Shown here: one piece after another, positions 25,771 through 34,723 of the stretch
Numbering within the stretch: the first letter of the stretch is position 1
How the letters are laid out: each line of letters begins with the position of its first letter
From: Pacificibacter marinus
GTDB taxonomy: Bacteria; Pseudomonadota; Alphaproteobacteria; Rhodobacterales; Rhodobacteraceae
Length of the DNA stretch: 64,000 bases
Direction: 5' to 3'
NCBI RefSeq assembly: GCF_900109555.1
Contig: NZ_FNZV01000003.1
Location: 62,001-126,000 of the forward strand
Translations under genes and position numbers: made by a program
Notes under the pieces: model-generated
What the model was told of the DNA's origin: nothing
Database searches by the model: none
Seen by the model: only the letters and a program-made list of their open reading frames with translations

Positions 25771-27786
25771 ATGACCAACCCGTTTTTGCGCCCATGGACC
25801 ACCACGTTCGACATTCCGCCTTTCGTGGAAATTTCCGACGATCATTTCAAACCTGCGTTTGAGGCTGGTCTCGCTGAAGGGCGCGCTGGGATCAAGGCGA
25901 TTGCAGAAAACCCCGAGGCCCCAAGTTTTGAAAACACCATCGCAGCGATGGAGACATGCGAAGATTTACTGTCGAAAGTCTTGGGTGTTTTTTATGGCAT
26001 CGCAGGGGCGGATAGCAACGACGTACGCGAAGGATTACAGCGCGATTTTGGTCCTATCTTGGCTGATTATTCGTCTGAGATCACGGCGAACGCAGCGCTG
26101 TTCGAACGGATCGAAACGTTGTGGAACACCCGAGATACGCTTGATCTGGATGCAGAACAGTTGCGTGTTTTGATGTTGACGCATCGCAGTTTTGTCCGCT
26201 CTGGCGCGCGTCTGTCCCCTGAAGACAAAGCGCGTATGGCCAAAATACAATCACGTCTGTCGACACTTGGGACCGAGTTTTCGCAAAACCTTTTGGGGGA
26301 CGAATCTGACTGGTTTTTAGAGGTGTCCGATGCGGATATGATTGGCCTGCCAGAGTTTGCACGGGATGCCATGCGTGCGGCTGGCGCGGCCAAGAAATTG
26401 GACGGACCCTGTTTGACAACGTCGCGGTCTTTGTTCGTGCCGTTTTTGCAATTCTCACCGCGTCGCGATCTGCGGGCGGCGGTGTTTGATGCTTGGAAAT
26501 CACGTGGCGCACGCGGCAAAGACAACGACAACCGCGCCCATTCCGCTGAAATTTTGAAGCTCCGCGAAGAGCGTGCCAAGCTGTTGGGCTATGACAGTTT
26601 CGCGGCGTTCAAGCTTGAAACGCAAATGGCCAAGACGCCAGATGCCGTGCGCGATTTGTTGATGGAAGTGTGGACCCCTGCCAAAGCTGCCGCCGAAAAA
26701 GATGGCGCGATTTTGCAAAATATGCTGCACGCGGATGGTCACACAGGGCCGCTTGAGCCGTGGGATTGGCGGTACTATTCTGAAAAACGTCGCAAGATCG
26801 AACACGATTTGGATGAAGCTGAACTCAAACCGTATTTGCAACTGGATCGGATGATTGAGGCCGCGTTTGCCTGCGCTACACGTCTGTTCAACCTTGAATT
26901 TGAACCACTTGATGCTGCGCTGTACCACGACGATGTGCGAGGGTGGAATGTCACGCGCGATGGCGAACATTTGGCCGTTTTTATCGGCGATTATTTTGCA
27001 CGCGGCTCAAAACGTTCTGGCGCGTGGTGTACGGCGATGCGGTCACAAAAGAAACTCGGGGGCGACACCAAGCCGATCGTTTTAAATGTGTGTAACTTTG
27101 CCAAGGCCTCTGGCGATAAACCCAATCTCTTATCCTATGACGACGCGCGCACATTGTTTCACGAGTTTGGTCATGCGTTGCACCAAATGCTGTCTGATGT
27201 GACGTTTGAAAGTATTTCAGGCACCTCTGTGGCGCGTGATTTTGTTGAGTTGCCAAGCCAGCTTTACGAACACTGGCTGGAAGTCCCTGTAGTTTTACAA
27301 GAATTCGCAACACATGCTGAGACAGGCGAACCTATGCCTGCGGATATGCTCAAGCGATTGCTGGATGCGCAGACCTATGATCAAGGCTACACAACTGTGG
27401 GCTATGTCGCGTCTGCGTTGACTGATTTGAATTTCCACGATGGCGATGCGCCTGCTGATCCGATGCAATCGCAGGCTGAGACTTTGGATCAATTGGGTAT
27501 GCCGCAAGCCACTACCATGTTCCACGAGGCCCCGCATTTCCAACATGTGTTCGCGGGCGACGGATATTCATGTGGCTACTATTCTTACATGTGGTCCGAG
27601 GTGATGGACGCCGATGCATTCGAAGCATTCAAAGAGGCTGACCCCTTTGATGCACAGACCGCCAAGCGACTTGAAACGCATATTCTGTCTGCCGGTGGAT
27701 CTGCTGATCCTGAGGCACTCTACACAGCGTTTCGCGGGCGTATGCCGGGACCTGAAGCTATGCTGAAAGGGCGCGGATTGGCCTAA
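25771..27786 (+). CDS. M3 family metallopeptidase (oligopeptidase A / Dcp type)
   Basis: This 671-residue cytoplasmic zinc peptidase begins MTNPFLRPWTTTFDIPPFVEI, the usual start of the PrlC/Dcp branch. The zinc motif HEFGH is at residues 464-468 and the third ligand is about E493 in FVELPSQLYEHW. The C-terminal CGYYSYMWSEVMDADAF stretch also fits. It has no signal peptide, so it probably degrades short peptides in the cytoplasm. The ATG at 25771 has AAGGAG six bases upstream. Oligopeptidase A and peptidyl-dipeptidase Dcp cannot be told apart by eye. Confidence 0.93.
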   Translation: MTNPFLRPWTTTFDIPPFVEISDDHFKPAFEAGLAEGRAGIKAIAENPEAPSFENTIAAMETCEDLLSKVLGVFYGIAGADSNDVREGLQRDFGPILADYSSEITANAALFERIETLWNTRDTLDLDAEQLRVLMLTHRSFVRSGARLSPEDKARMAKIQSRLSTLGTEFSQNLLGDESDWFLEVSDADMIGLPEFARDAMRAAGAAKKLDGPCLTTSRSLFVPFLQFSPRRDLRAAVFDAWKSRGARGKDNDNRAHSAEILKLREERAKLLGYDSFAAFKLETQMAKTPDAVRDLLMEVWTPAKAAAEKDGAILQNMLHADGHTGPLEPWDWRYYSEKRRKIEHDLDEAELKPYLQLDRMIEAAFACATRLFNLEFEPLDAALYHDDVRGWNVTRDGEHLAVFIGDYFARGSKRSGAWCTAMRSQKKLGGDTKPIVLNVCNFAKASGDKPNLLSYDDARTLFHEFGHALHQMLSDVTFESISGTSVARDFVELPSQLYEHWLEVPVVLQEFATHAETGEPMPADMLKRLLDAQTYDQGYTTVGYVASALTDLNFHDGDAPADPMQSQAETLDQLGMPQATTMFHEAPHFQHVFAGDGYSCGYYSYMWSEVMDADAFEAFKEADPFDAQTAKRLETHILSAGGSADPEALYTAFRGRMPGPEAMLKGRGLA

Positions 27787-27790
27787 AACC

Positions 27791-28669
27791 TTATGCGCCG
27801 TGCGCCACGTCTTTGTGGATAATGACATCGGAATTGGGCAGGGCCGAACAGATTTTGGCCTTAAGCGATTTTCCGATGTCATGCGCCTCACGCAGGCTTT
27901 GTTCGCCATCCAATTCGATGTGTAAATGCACGAATACCTTTGATCCTGCCATGCGGGTTTTCAGGTCATGATGTCCCCGCACCCCCGGTTCATTGGCAGC
28001 CAAAGATTCGATTGTGGTGATCATGCTTTGCGGTGCGCGGCGGTCCATTAAAGCGTCCAGCGCCGATTTTCCAATGCGTAACGCACCAATGGCCAAAACC
28101 GCCGATGCCCCCAATGCGACGACGCTGTCAATGCGGTGCAGGTCAAACGCAGAGGCGGCAATCAGCGCTAAAATTGTGCCCAAGTTGGGGATCAAGTCGC
28201 CCACATAATGCAGGCTATCTGCAGCGACCACTTTTGACCCAGTGCGCCGGGCGACGCGGCGTTGCCAGACAATCAATCCGGCGGTGAGGCAGATGGAAAA
28301 CACCATCACAGCGATGCCGCGTGCCTCGTCCATCACTTCGATTGGGGTGGGTATTAGCAAGCGGCGCACGGCAGACCACGCAATGATCGCACTTGAAATA
28401 AGCAGAAAAACGGATTGTCCAAGGGCGGCTAAATCTTCGGCAGATGTATGTCCAAAACTGTGATCTTCGTCAGGCGGGCGAGAGGCATAATAAATCGCCA
28501 TCAAGCCACCAAGTGCCATCACCAAATCCAACGCGCTGTCGACCAGAGATGTGGCAATCGATAGGGAACTGGTTTGCTCAAATGCCCAAAGCTTGACCAA
28601 AACCAAGATCACAGCAACGCTGACAGAGGCCAATCCTGCTGAAATATTAAGACGTGTATCAGTCTGCAT
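27791..28669 (-). CDS. Cation diffusion facilitator (FieF-like) metal efflux protein
   Basis: This 292-residue inner-membrane transporter has the CDF layout: six membrane segments and a C-terminal cytoplasmic domain. The site A ligands appear as SLVDSALD (D-x-x-x-D) in helix 2 and HSFGH follows. In helix 5, HRIDSVVAL replaces the usual HxxxD/DxxxD, giving a His and an Asp. The C-terminal domain shows VHLHIELDGEQSL. It should export Fe(II), Zn(II) or a related ion in exchange for protons. It ends four bases from the peptidase gene, tail to tail. Confidence 0.9.
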   Translation of the reverse strand: MQTDTRLNISAGLASVSVAVILVLVKLWAFEQTSSLSIATSLVDSALDLVMALGGLMAIYYASRPPDEDHSFGHTSAEDLAALGQSVFLLISSAIIAWSAVRRLLIPTPIEVMDEARGIAVMVFSICLTAGLIVWQRRVARRTGSKVVAADSLHYVGDLIPNLGTILALIAASAFDLHRIDSVVALGASAVLAIGALRIGKSALDALMDRRAPQSMITTIESLAANEPGVRGHHDLKTRMAGSKVFVHLHIELDGEQSLREAHDIGKSLKAKICSALPNSDVIIHKDVAHGA

Positions 28670-28693
28670 TTATGCACCTGTGAGCTTTAGGTT

Positions 28694-29683
28694 CTAAGCA
28701 ATCATTAATTTGTCGCGCACACGATCCCATGCGCGGTCAGCAAAATTGTCTTTGCTGGGTTCTAGGCAGCGCTTGGCTAAGAACCAGTAAAAATAGCCCT
28801 CGTAATCAAAACCTCGCATGATCTCGGGACCATTTTCAAGAGCTGCGTGCAGGTCTTCGATGGTGTGCGGAGTCAATGTGGCGTGCCAGTAATCGGATTT
28901 TGCACAGGTGATCACGGGCTTTTTTTGCATCAAAGCCTCAAATCCCGCAGCGGAGTTTTGTGTGATCACGACCCGTGCGGATTGGATCAAATCATGAACC
29001 GAAGCTTCTGTGGTTTGCACATTTGGAAAGGCAGCGCAGGTTTCCAATATATGTTGGCGACCGACCTTGGATTGATGCGGATGAAGTTTGACATATACAA
29101 TTGCATTAGGATCAAATCGTGCTGCCGTTTCAATCATTTGGTCGGTTGTCAGGTGGTTTGGTCGGGGCAGGGCCAAATTGTTTCTTTGGCAAAAAATTAC
29201 AGCTGTCGCGGGGGACAAAGGGGTGTTAAATCGTTGTTCTTGGCGCAACGTTGAAACGTTTTCTCGCAACATGTATCCGGTTACGCCGTTGAAGAAAAAC
29301 TCAGCCTCGGCCTGATCAGTGTTGTCGCTGGTATAGCTGGTCAAACGCAATGAACTGTTCGAGTCAAATCCCAGTTCATCAAAATACCAAAACCCCCAAA
29401 TATAGGATGGAAAAGCATGCAAAATGCCAGGACCATACATAGCAGGCCCGCCCACAATGATGTGCAGATGTGTTTGGGTCAAAAGCCCGCGAGAGGTGCG
29501 ACTGTTCCCGTCTACCAAATAGGGTGAGATATCGTGCTGTTTGAATTTTTGGGCCAGCTTGGTAAAAAAGTCATGCTTATTCTGCCCAAGCGCCTCGTAC
29601 CAGCTACCATAGGCGTGGATGATGGCAGATTTATAGCCCGCGCGAATGTTTCGAGCTGACAAAGGGGATTTGAGATGGTCCAT
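28694..29683 (-). CDS. Capsule-type glycosyltransferase (KpsC/KpsS Kdo-transferase-like)
   Basis: This 329-residue protein resembles the capsule polysaccharide biosynthesis (Capsule_synth) family. The C-terminal half has VYVKLHPHQSKVG and, about 30 residues on, ARVVITQNSAAGFEALMQKKPVIT, which match the nucleotide-sugar-binding half of beta-Kdo transferases. No other capsule gene is next to it, so the acceptor is unknown. The ATG at 29683 lies 23 bases after the SH3 gene; the open frame extends further but would run into that gene. Confidence 0.7.
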   Translation of the reverse strand: MDHLKSPLSARNIRAGYKSAIIHAYGSWYEALGQNKHDFFTKLAQKFKQHDISPYLVDGNSRTSRGLLTQTHLHIIVGGPAMYGPGILHAFPSYIWGFWYFDELGFDSNSSLRLTSYTSDNTDQAEAEFFFNGVTGYMLRENVSTLRQEQRFNTPLSPATAVIFCQRNNLALPRPNHLTTDQMIETAARFDPNAIVYVKLHPHQSKVGRQHILETCAAFPNVQTTEASVHDLIQSARVVITQNSAAGFEALMQKKPVITCAKSDYWHATLTPHTIEDLHAALENGPEIMRGFDYEGYFYWFLAKRCLEPSKDNFADRAWDRVRDKLMIA

Positions 29684-29706
29684 GCCGTTGCCTTTAGCTG
29701 TCGTTT

Positions 29707-30321
29707 TTAGTCCAAAATCTCGTCGCCACCGATGCCCCATAGACCTGTCTTGCGCAGCCACCCTTTGTGGCCATCCGCCGAGGCTTTACACCAGTCGATG
29801 TCGCACTCAAGCAAGCGCAACACAGCGCCTTTTTCTGCTTGCGCCGTCAGGCGGCTCGATTGATCGGGGCGCGCATGTAAATCTACTGTCTCTTGTTGCA
29901 CAAGTGCCGTGCGAACGCCTGATATCAACGAGTAATGCACCCAGCCTGTGGCATCTTCAAAATCACGCACCCGGCGCCAGTGGCCGTATTCTGCAATGAC
30001 TTCAAGTGGGTAACCGCGTAGTTTGAATACCCAGTCGATTCGGTGGCTCAAGGATGGGCCACGCCGCGCATTGGCTTCAGTTGCTTTGAGCGACACAAAC
30101 CGCGGCAAGGGTAAGTTGGTGACATTTCCGCGCTTTATGGCCGCGACAGGCTTTTGGGGCTCAGGAGGTTGGGCGTTTGGTGTCTGTTCTGATTCTGTGG
30201 CTGCTGGTGCAGTTTGGGCAAAAGTCCCAGTTGGTAAGCAGGCCATAACGATACAGAACCCAAGACAAAGCTGGGCAAAGCGGGCCGCAACGATTGAGGG
30301 ACGAAGAGCGAGTATATTCAC
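29707..30321 (-). CDS. Exported SH3-domain protein
   Basis: This protein of about 204 residues has an N-terminal signal sequence (hydrophobic LCLGFCIVMACLPTGTFA, cleavage near TFA-QT). A proline-rich linker follows, then two bacterial SH3 units: FVSLKATEANARRGPSLSHRIDWVFKLRGYPLEVIAEYGHWRRVRD...GWVHYSLISG and VDLHARPDQSSRLTAQAEKGAVLRLLECDIDWCKASADGHKGWLRK. Such proteins usually contact peptidoglycan. The start is uncertain: a GTG at 30321 gives a sensible signal peptide, and a TTG at 30363 is also open. No strong SD is seen for either. Confidence 0.85.
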   Translation of the reverse strand: MNILALRPSIVAARFAQLCLGFCIVMACLPTGTFAQTAPAATESEQTPNAQPPEPQKPVAAIKRGNVTNLPLPRFVSLKATEANARRGPSLSHRIDWVFKLRGYPLEVIAEYGHWRRVRDFEDATGWVHYSLISGVRTALVQQETVDLHARPDQSSRLTAQAEKGAVLRLLECDIDWCKASADGHKGWLRKTGLWGIGGDEILD

Positions 30322-30453
30322 TTGTATTTGGCCTGTCGTTTGCTTCGGTGTGCCGAAGTGCAATCTGGTTTCTGCGCGCCGCTTAGGGCCTGTGATAGAC
30401 CAAGGCGTGCCAGTTCAGTTTGGCAGGTCATAGAGTAAAAGTGAAGGTGACGA

Positions 30454-30491
30454 AACCGCGCGTGTTGTCATATTTGACGCGGCGCGCGGTT
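30454..30491 (-). terminator. Long hairpin downstream of the pirin gene
   Basis: Nine-base perfect arms AACCGCGCG and CGCGCGGTT enclose an inner GTCA/TGAC hairpin. It lies about 55 bases past the pirin stop. The T run after it is short, so termination is likely but not certain. Confidence 0.45.
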
Positions 30492-30544
30492 GGCTAGGTG
30501 TGTTGGCGATGTTTTAGTTTAAAAGCTGATAGATTTCAGCAGTC

Positions 30545-31459
30545 TCACTGTCTTTGATCTTGAATAAACGTGCCGTTTTGCAAGTCTTTCATCGCTTGTC
30601 GCAACTCGTCTTGGGTGTTCATTACAATTGGTCCATGCCACGCCACAGGTTCTTGAATCGGTTGACCCGAGATCAGCAAGAATCGAATGCCTTCAGGGCC
30701 AGATTGAACCGTGATTTCATCGCCTGTGTCAAAATTCACCAAGGTGCGGTTTCCGGTCATGTCGCGGATGTTGATTTCTTCGCCAGCCACTTCTTTTTCC
30801 ACGCGCACCCCATAGGGATTGGATGCATCTCGAAAACTGCCTTTGCCCGCAAAGACATACGCGAATGTGTTGGCGTAGGTGTCCACTGGAAAGGTTTTTC
30901 GTGTATTCGGCGGTATCGAAATATCAAGATACAGTGGATCAGCAGCGATGCCGTCAACCGGCCCGCGTTTGCCCCAGAATGATCCTGTTACGATTTTGAC
31001 AGCGGTGCCGTCGTCGTCGATAATAACAGGAATATCAGAGCCTTGGATGTCTTGATAACGAGGTTCCGTCATTTTTAGGCGAGATGGTAAATTGGCCCAA
31101 AGTTGAAACCCGTGCATCTGCCCACGCGGGTTTGCGCGTGGCATTTCTTGGTGCATGATGCCCGAGCCTGCGGTCATCCACTGTACTGAGCCTGCCCCCA
31201 AAACGCCGCGGTTTCCAAGACTGTCACCATGTTCAACTTCTCCGTCGAGCACATAGGTGATCGTCTCAATTCCACGGTGTGGGTGCCACGGAAACCCCTT
31301 TTCAAAGAGTTTAGGATCATCATTGCGAAAGTCGTCGAAGAGCAAGAATGGATCAAATTCGCGCGGCTTATGAAAGCCAAAAGCGCGATACAGGTGCACG
31401 CCCGCACCTTCCATTGTGGCTTGGGCTTCGGTGATAGATTTTACGGGTCGAAAGGTCAT
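30545..31459 (-). CDS. Pirin family protein
   Basis: This 304-residue bicupin has the pirin metal site: H59 and H61 in WHPHRGIET, and H103 and E105 in IMHQEMP. It begins MTFRPVKSITEAQATMEGAGV and is typical in length. Bacterial pirins have been described as quercetinases or as iron-sensing regulators of metabolic enzymes; which applies is not known. GGAG precedes the ATG at 31459. Confidence 0.93.
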   Translation of the reverse strand: MTFRPVKSITEAQATMEGAGVHLYRAFGFHKPREFDPFLLFDDFRNDDPKLFEKGFPWHPHRGIETITYVLDGEVEHGDSLGNRGVLGAGSVQWMTAGSGIMHQEMPRANPRGQMHGFQLWANLPSRLKMTEPRYQDIQGSDIPVIIDDDGTAVKIVTGSFWGKRGPVDGIAADPLYLDISIPPNTRKTFPVDTYANTFAYVFAGKGSFRDASNPYGVRVEKEVAGEEINIRDMTGNRTLVNFDTGDEITVQSGPEGIRFLLISGQPIQEPVAWHGPIVMNTQDELRQAMKDLQNGTFIQDQRQ

Positions 31460-31552
31460 GAGACATCTCCATTACTTTCATCCCTTTTAGCATATTGCGT
31501 GACCGCACTAAACTGCTGGATTTCTATATTACCTGTGCAAATTAGAACGAAA

Positions 31553-31574
31553 GGGCGCGCAAGCTGCGCGCCCC
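31553..31574 (-). terminator. Terminator after the lipoprotein gene
   Basis: The GC-rich stem GGGCGCGC/GCGCGCCC lies six bases beyond the stop at 31581, followed on the minus strand by TTTCGTT. Confidence 0.6.
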
Positions 31575-31580
31575 AAGTGG

Positions 31581-32090
31581 TTAGTTTTCCATCAGAACCA
31601 ATAGCTCTTCGGAAAATTTGTTAACCAGTTTGGTGTAGTTCTTATCAGAGCTGCCAATAGCTGCGCTGACCAAGGCCCCCGTGCGGGTTTTGGCGGCTTG
31701 GCCTGCGTTCACCTGAATAGGGTAGGTGGCCAAAACTTGCCCGTCTGGGGTGGTCAAGCGTGCTTGGCCGATCAATTTGGATTGATCCCACCCAAAAGCA
31801 GTACGCCCACTGTCGGCCACATTCAAACGTGCCACGTCAACGGTGAGCAAGACGCCATCGCTGGACATGCGGTTCGCAAATTCTCGCTGCAAAGCCGCCG
31901 TAAGATCGGGGTCCAATCGCGCGCTAAAATCTGCGGCGCGTTTGCTTTCAAACGCGGCACCTGTCGTGGTGACATCAATCGCAGAAATCGCCAAGCCATC
32001 GGCTTGGGCGCGCGACAACGGATTGGCGCGAGGCATAGGAGAACAGGCTGCCAAAGTGAGGGCCAGAAGCGGCCAAAGTATATGTTTCAT
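31581..32090 (-). CDS. Small lipoprotein of unknown function
   Basis: This 169-residue protein begins MKHILWPLLALTLAACSPMPRANPLS, a lipoprotein signal with lipobox LAAC (Cys about 16). The body contains ALQREFANRMSSDGVLLTVDVARLNVADSGRTAFGWDQSKLIGQARLTTPDGQ, which suggests a beta-rich domain like those in DUF-type periplasmic lipoproteins. I do not recognise a named family. The ATG at 32090 has AGGAG five bases upstream. It is a single gene with its own terminator, between pirin and panB. Confidence 0.82.
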   Translation of the reverse strand: MKHILWPLLALTLAACSPMPRANPLSRAQADGLAISAIDVTTTGAAFESKRAADFSARLDPDLTAALQREFANRMSSDGVLLTVDVARLNVADSGRTAFGWDQSKLIGQARLTTPDGQVLATYPIQVNAGQAAKTRTGALVSAAIGSSDKNYTKLVNKFSEELLVLMEN

Positions 32091-32216
32091 AGTCACTCCT
32101 TTCGTGACGGTCCCAATAGGGGAATTCACTTGCTAAATAGGAGTTTTTGGGACCTCACAAGGGGGAAAATTTGCACTGTTTCGCCCCTCGCTGACATCTT
32201 TGTGCGTCTGAAACTC

Positions 32217-33041
32217 CTAAGGCTTTTTAGGCTGATACATGTTGTCTGGGCCAGGGAAGTTGCGGGTTTTGACTTCGTCTGCATATTCGCTGACCGCATC
32301 TTCAATCATCGGACCAAGATTGCCAAATTTTTTGACGAACTTGGGCACCCAAGGGTTGAGACCTAGCATATCTTCTAACACCAAAATTTGACCGTCACAG
32401 TTTGCAGAGGCACCGATTCCGATGGTTGGAATGTCCACCGCTGCAGTGATTTTATCGGCCAGAGGTTCGACCACGCCTTCGACGACAACTGCAAATGCGC
32501 CAGCTTCACAGACAGCAACAGCATCTGCGATATGCGCGGGCCATGTGTCTTCGTCGCGGCCTTGGGTTTTAAAGCCGCCCATTACATGGCTGGATTGTGG
32601 GGTCAGACCGATGTGCGCCATCACGGGAATGCCGCGTTCTACCAAGAATTTGATCGTCTCAGCCATGCGTGCGCCACCCTCAAGTTTCACCGCTTGGCAC
32701 TGGGTTTCTTTCATGATTTTGGCGGCATTGCGAAAGGCCATATTTGGACTTTCCTCGTAAGAGCCAAAAGGCATGTCGACCACGATCAGTGCTTTTTTCG
32801 TGCCTCGCACAACGGCTTTTCCGTGCATGATCATGAGATCAAGAGGAACGCCAACGGTGCTTTCCATACCGTGCATCACCATGCCCAAGCTGTCACCCAC
32901 AAGAATGAAATCTGCATATTTATCAACGATAGCAGCGGTATGCGCGTGGTATGATGTCAGTGACACAATAGGTTCACCACCTTTGCGGTTGGCAATTTGT
33001 GGCACTGTGTTGCGACGAATGACTTCGGTTTGGGTGGACAT
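32217..33041 (-). CDS. panB: 3-methyl-2-oxobutanoate hydroxymethyltransferase
   Basis: PanB (274 residues) makes ketopantoate from 2-oxoisovalerate and methylene-tetrahydrofolate. The TIM-barrel motifs include [51 protein letters not shown] and [25 protein letters not shown]. It lies 33 bases downstream of panC, so panC-panB form an operon. Confidence 0.98.
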   Translation of the reverse strand: MSTQTEVIRRNTVPQIANRKGGEPIVSLTSYHAHTAAIVDKYADFILVGDSLGMVMHGMESTVGVPLDLMIMHGKAVVRGTKKALIVVDMPFGSYEESPNMAFRNAAKIMKETQCQAVKLEGGARMAETIKFLVERGIPVMAHIGLTPQSSHVMGGFKTQGRDEDTWPAHIADAVAVCEAGAFAVVVEGVVEPLADKITAAVDIPTIGIGASANCDGQILVLEDMLGLNPWVPKFVKKFGNLGPMIEDAVSEYADEVKTRNFPGPDNMYQPKKP

Positions 33042-33074
33042 AGGATGTCTCCTGTTTTGTGGCGATTGCCACAG

Positions 33075-33923
33075 TTAGCTTGGGTCGCTGACCCGTTGAT
33101 CAATGAGCAGCACATCGCCAAAGGATGCGGCGAGCAAGATAACAACAGGGCTGTCGATCTTGCCAACTGGCACCTCTAGGGTGAAGGCATCGCGCACGTC
33201 GACGCTTTGCACTGTGGCACGTGGTTCGCGAGCGATAAAGGCGTGAATATCACGTTCAAGTTCTGCGGCTTCGCGCCCGTCTGAGGCCTCATAATCACCG
33301 TAAGCCAGTGCTTTGTTCAAAATAAGCGCGGCTTGGCGATCATCGGCAGTCAGGCGCACATTGCGTGATGACAGGGCCAAACCATCGACATCGCGCACGG
33401 TTGGCACGCCGATGGCATCGACTGGAATATCCAAATCACGCACCATTGTTTGGATTACCAAAAGCTGTTGGTAATCTTTTTCGCCGAAAAATGCTTTGTC
33501 TGGCTGAACAATGTTAAACAGCTTGCTGACAACCGTGCACACGCCTTTGTAATGGTTGGGGCGCAGGGCTCCCATAAGTATGTTTGCAAGCTGTTCTGTT
33601 TCGACTGTGGTTTGTTTATTTGCGTGGTACATTTCAGTGACCGAAGGCACAAACACCGCATCAACGCCCGCTGCTTCGAGCAAGGCAAAATCGCGCGCTT
33701 CATCGCGGGGGTAAGCATCAAGATCGGCGGCATCGCCAAACTGTGTTGGATTGACAAAAATTGTGGCCACCACGCGCGATGTCGCGGCTTTTGCAACGCT
33801 CACCAAGCTCATGTGGCCGTTGTGTAAATATCCCATTGTGGGCACCAGACCGACAGTTTCGCCTTTGGCACGAAAGTCTTTGACGGCATCACGCACGTCG
33901 GCTTTGGTTCGGCAAATCCGCAT
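33075..33923 (-). CDS. panC: Pantothenate synthetase
   Basis: PanC (282 residues) condenses pantoate and beta-alanine with ATP. The signature MGYLHNGHMSLV (HxGH) is near residue 30, VNPTQFG follows, and KDYQQLLVIQ and GLALSSRNVRL mark the later active-site parts. I chose the ATG at 33923, with AAGGGA seven bases upstream, over a longer frame to 33944. A promoter-like element lies at 33957-33985. Confidence 0.98.
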   Translation of the reverse strand: MRICRTKADVRDAVKDFRAKGETVGLVPTMGYLHNGHMSLVSVAKAATSRVVATIFVNPTQFGDAADLDAYPRDEARDFALLEAAGVDAVFVPSVTEMYHANKQTTVETEQLANILMGALRPNHYKGVCTVVSKLFNIVQPDKAFFGEKDYQQLLVIQTMVRDLDIPVDAIGVPTVRDVDGLALSSRNVRLTADDRQAALILNKALAYGDYEASDGREAAELERDIHAFIAREPRATVQSVDVRDAFTLEVPVGKIDSPVVILLAASFGDVLLIDQRVSDPS

Positions 33924-33956
33924 CGCATATTCCCTTCGCGACATAGTCTGGCGCGA

Positions 33957-33985
33957 ACTCTAGCGTTCTTGCGGCATCGCGGCAA
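33957..33985 (-). promoter_or_regulatory. Putative promoter of panC-panB
   Basis: On the minus strand TTGCCG (33985-33980) and TAGAGT (33962-33957) are separated by exactly 17 bases. Each matches four of six consensus positions. The panC start lies about 34 bases on. Confidence 0.4.
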
Positions 33986-34006
33986 GTTTTGCGCGCAAGA
34001 CTGGAT

Positions 34007-34035
34007 TTGTTTTAAGATGTCCCGTCTTATTATAG
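34007..34035 (+). promoter_or_regulatory. Promoter-like element before a small open frame
   Basis: TTGTTT (34007-34012) and TTATAG (34030-34035) are 17 bases apart on the plus strand. A start near 34042 would lie about 20 bases before the small ORF at 34061. Confidence 0.3.
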
Positions 34036-34060
34036 TGGCCGCAGTCAGAGCGATGACGGC

Positions 34061-34168
34061 ATGGCGATCATTGTTTTCGACCCCATCGTGGTTGAAGAGC
34101 CTGAAATTGGCTTGAGTGAATATAGCGGATTTGTTGAAAAACCTGGGTTTTATCTTGAAGGGATTTGA
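34061..34168 (+). CDS. Possible 35-residue small protein
   Basis: This open frame encodes 35 residues, beginning MAIIVFDPIVVEEPEIGL and ending FYLEGI. It lies alone on the plus strand in the 265-base gap between panC and the AhpD-like gene, with a promoter-like element 26 bases before it. The SD is weak (CAGAG). It has no membrane segment and is acidic (about six Glu/Asp). I recognise no family; it may be a real small gene, a relic or chance. Confidence 0.3.
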   Translation: MAIIVFDPIVVEEPEIGLSEYSGFVEKPGFYLEGI

Positions 34169-34188
34169 TCCCAAGACATCTGAGTAGA

Positions 34189-34524
34189 TTAGGCGGTCAA
34201 TTGGTCCCAACATTCAAGGCATTTCGCAGCATACATCAATGACGGTCCTCCACCCATTTGCACCACCATGCCTAGCATGTCGGCAAGCTCTTCGCGGGTG
34301 GCCCCTGTTTTGCTCAGCGCGTCGACATGAAAGCCGATACAAGGATCACAGCGATCTGCGATTGCGATGCCAAGCGCTACAAATTCTTTGGTTTTTAAAT
34401 CCAACACACCGCCTTTTTGAGCTGCTTTTGAAAGCGCTCCAAAGCCCTGTGCCATCTCTTTGTTGGCAGTGTTCAATGTACGCAAAGCGCTGCGCATCTC
34501 ATCGTTTTGTGTTTTCCAATGCAT
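34189..34524 (-). CDS. Carboxymuconolactone decarboxylase / AhpD-like protein
   Basis: This 111-residue all-helical protein carries the AhpD-type redox motif CDPCIGFH (C59, C62, H66). Members act as alkylhydroperoxidases or peroxiredoxin-reducing partners. It resembles the small CMD proteins with a CxxCxxxH motif rather than true decarboxylases. It stands alone, with its own upstream region of about 200 bases. Confidence 0.9.
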   Translation of the reverse strand: MHWKTQNDEMRSALRTLNTANKEMAQGFGALSKAAQKGGVLDLKTKEFVALGIAIADRCDPCIGFHVDALSKTGATREELADMLGMVVQMGGGPSLMYAAKCLECWDQLTA

Positions 34525-34650
34525 GGTGAAACCTTTTGGGGAAATGACTGTAATTTAACATCCCATATGGTCAAGCGGCTGGCTTTGATGCGCATCAACA
34601 TAGAGTGGATTGTGTTCTATCAGAGTTTCGAGTGCATGCATTTGCGCAAA

Positions 34651-34678
34651 GAAAAAGGCCCGCGTGGGGCGGGCCTTG
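34651..34678 (-). terminator. Terminator of the xdh/BMP operon
   Basis: The stem AAGGCCCGC/GCGGGCCTT with a short loop is followed on the minus strand by TTTTTCTTT. It lies about 45 bases past the stop of the last gene of the operon. Confidence 0.85.
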
Positions 34679-34723
34679 TCCAGTGTGTTGGTCTTTGTGA
34701 CCTAAGCGTGATCCAAGCAATGC

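Noticed and set aside
26035-26579. Long antisense open frames inside the M3 peptidase gene
   Set aside because: They are shadows of a conserved gene on the plus strand, with no SD and no family features.
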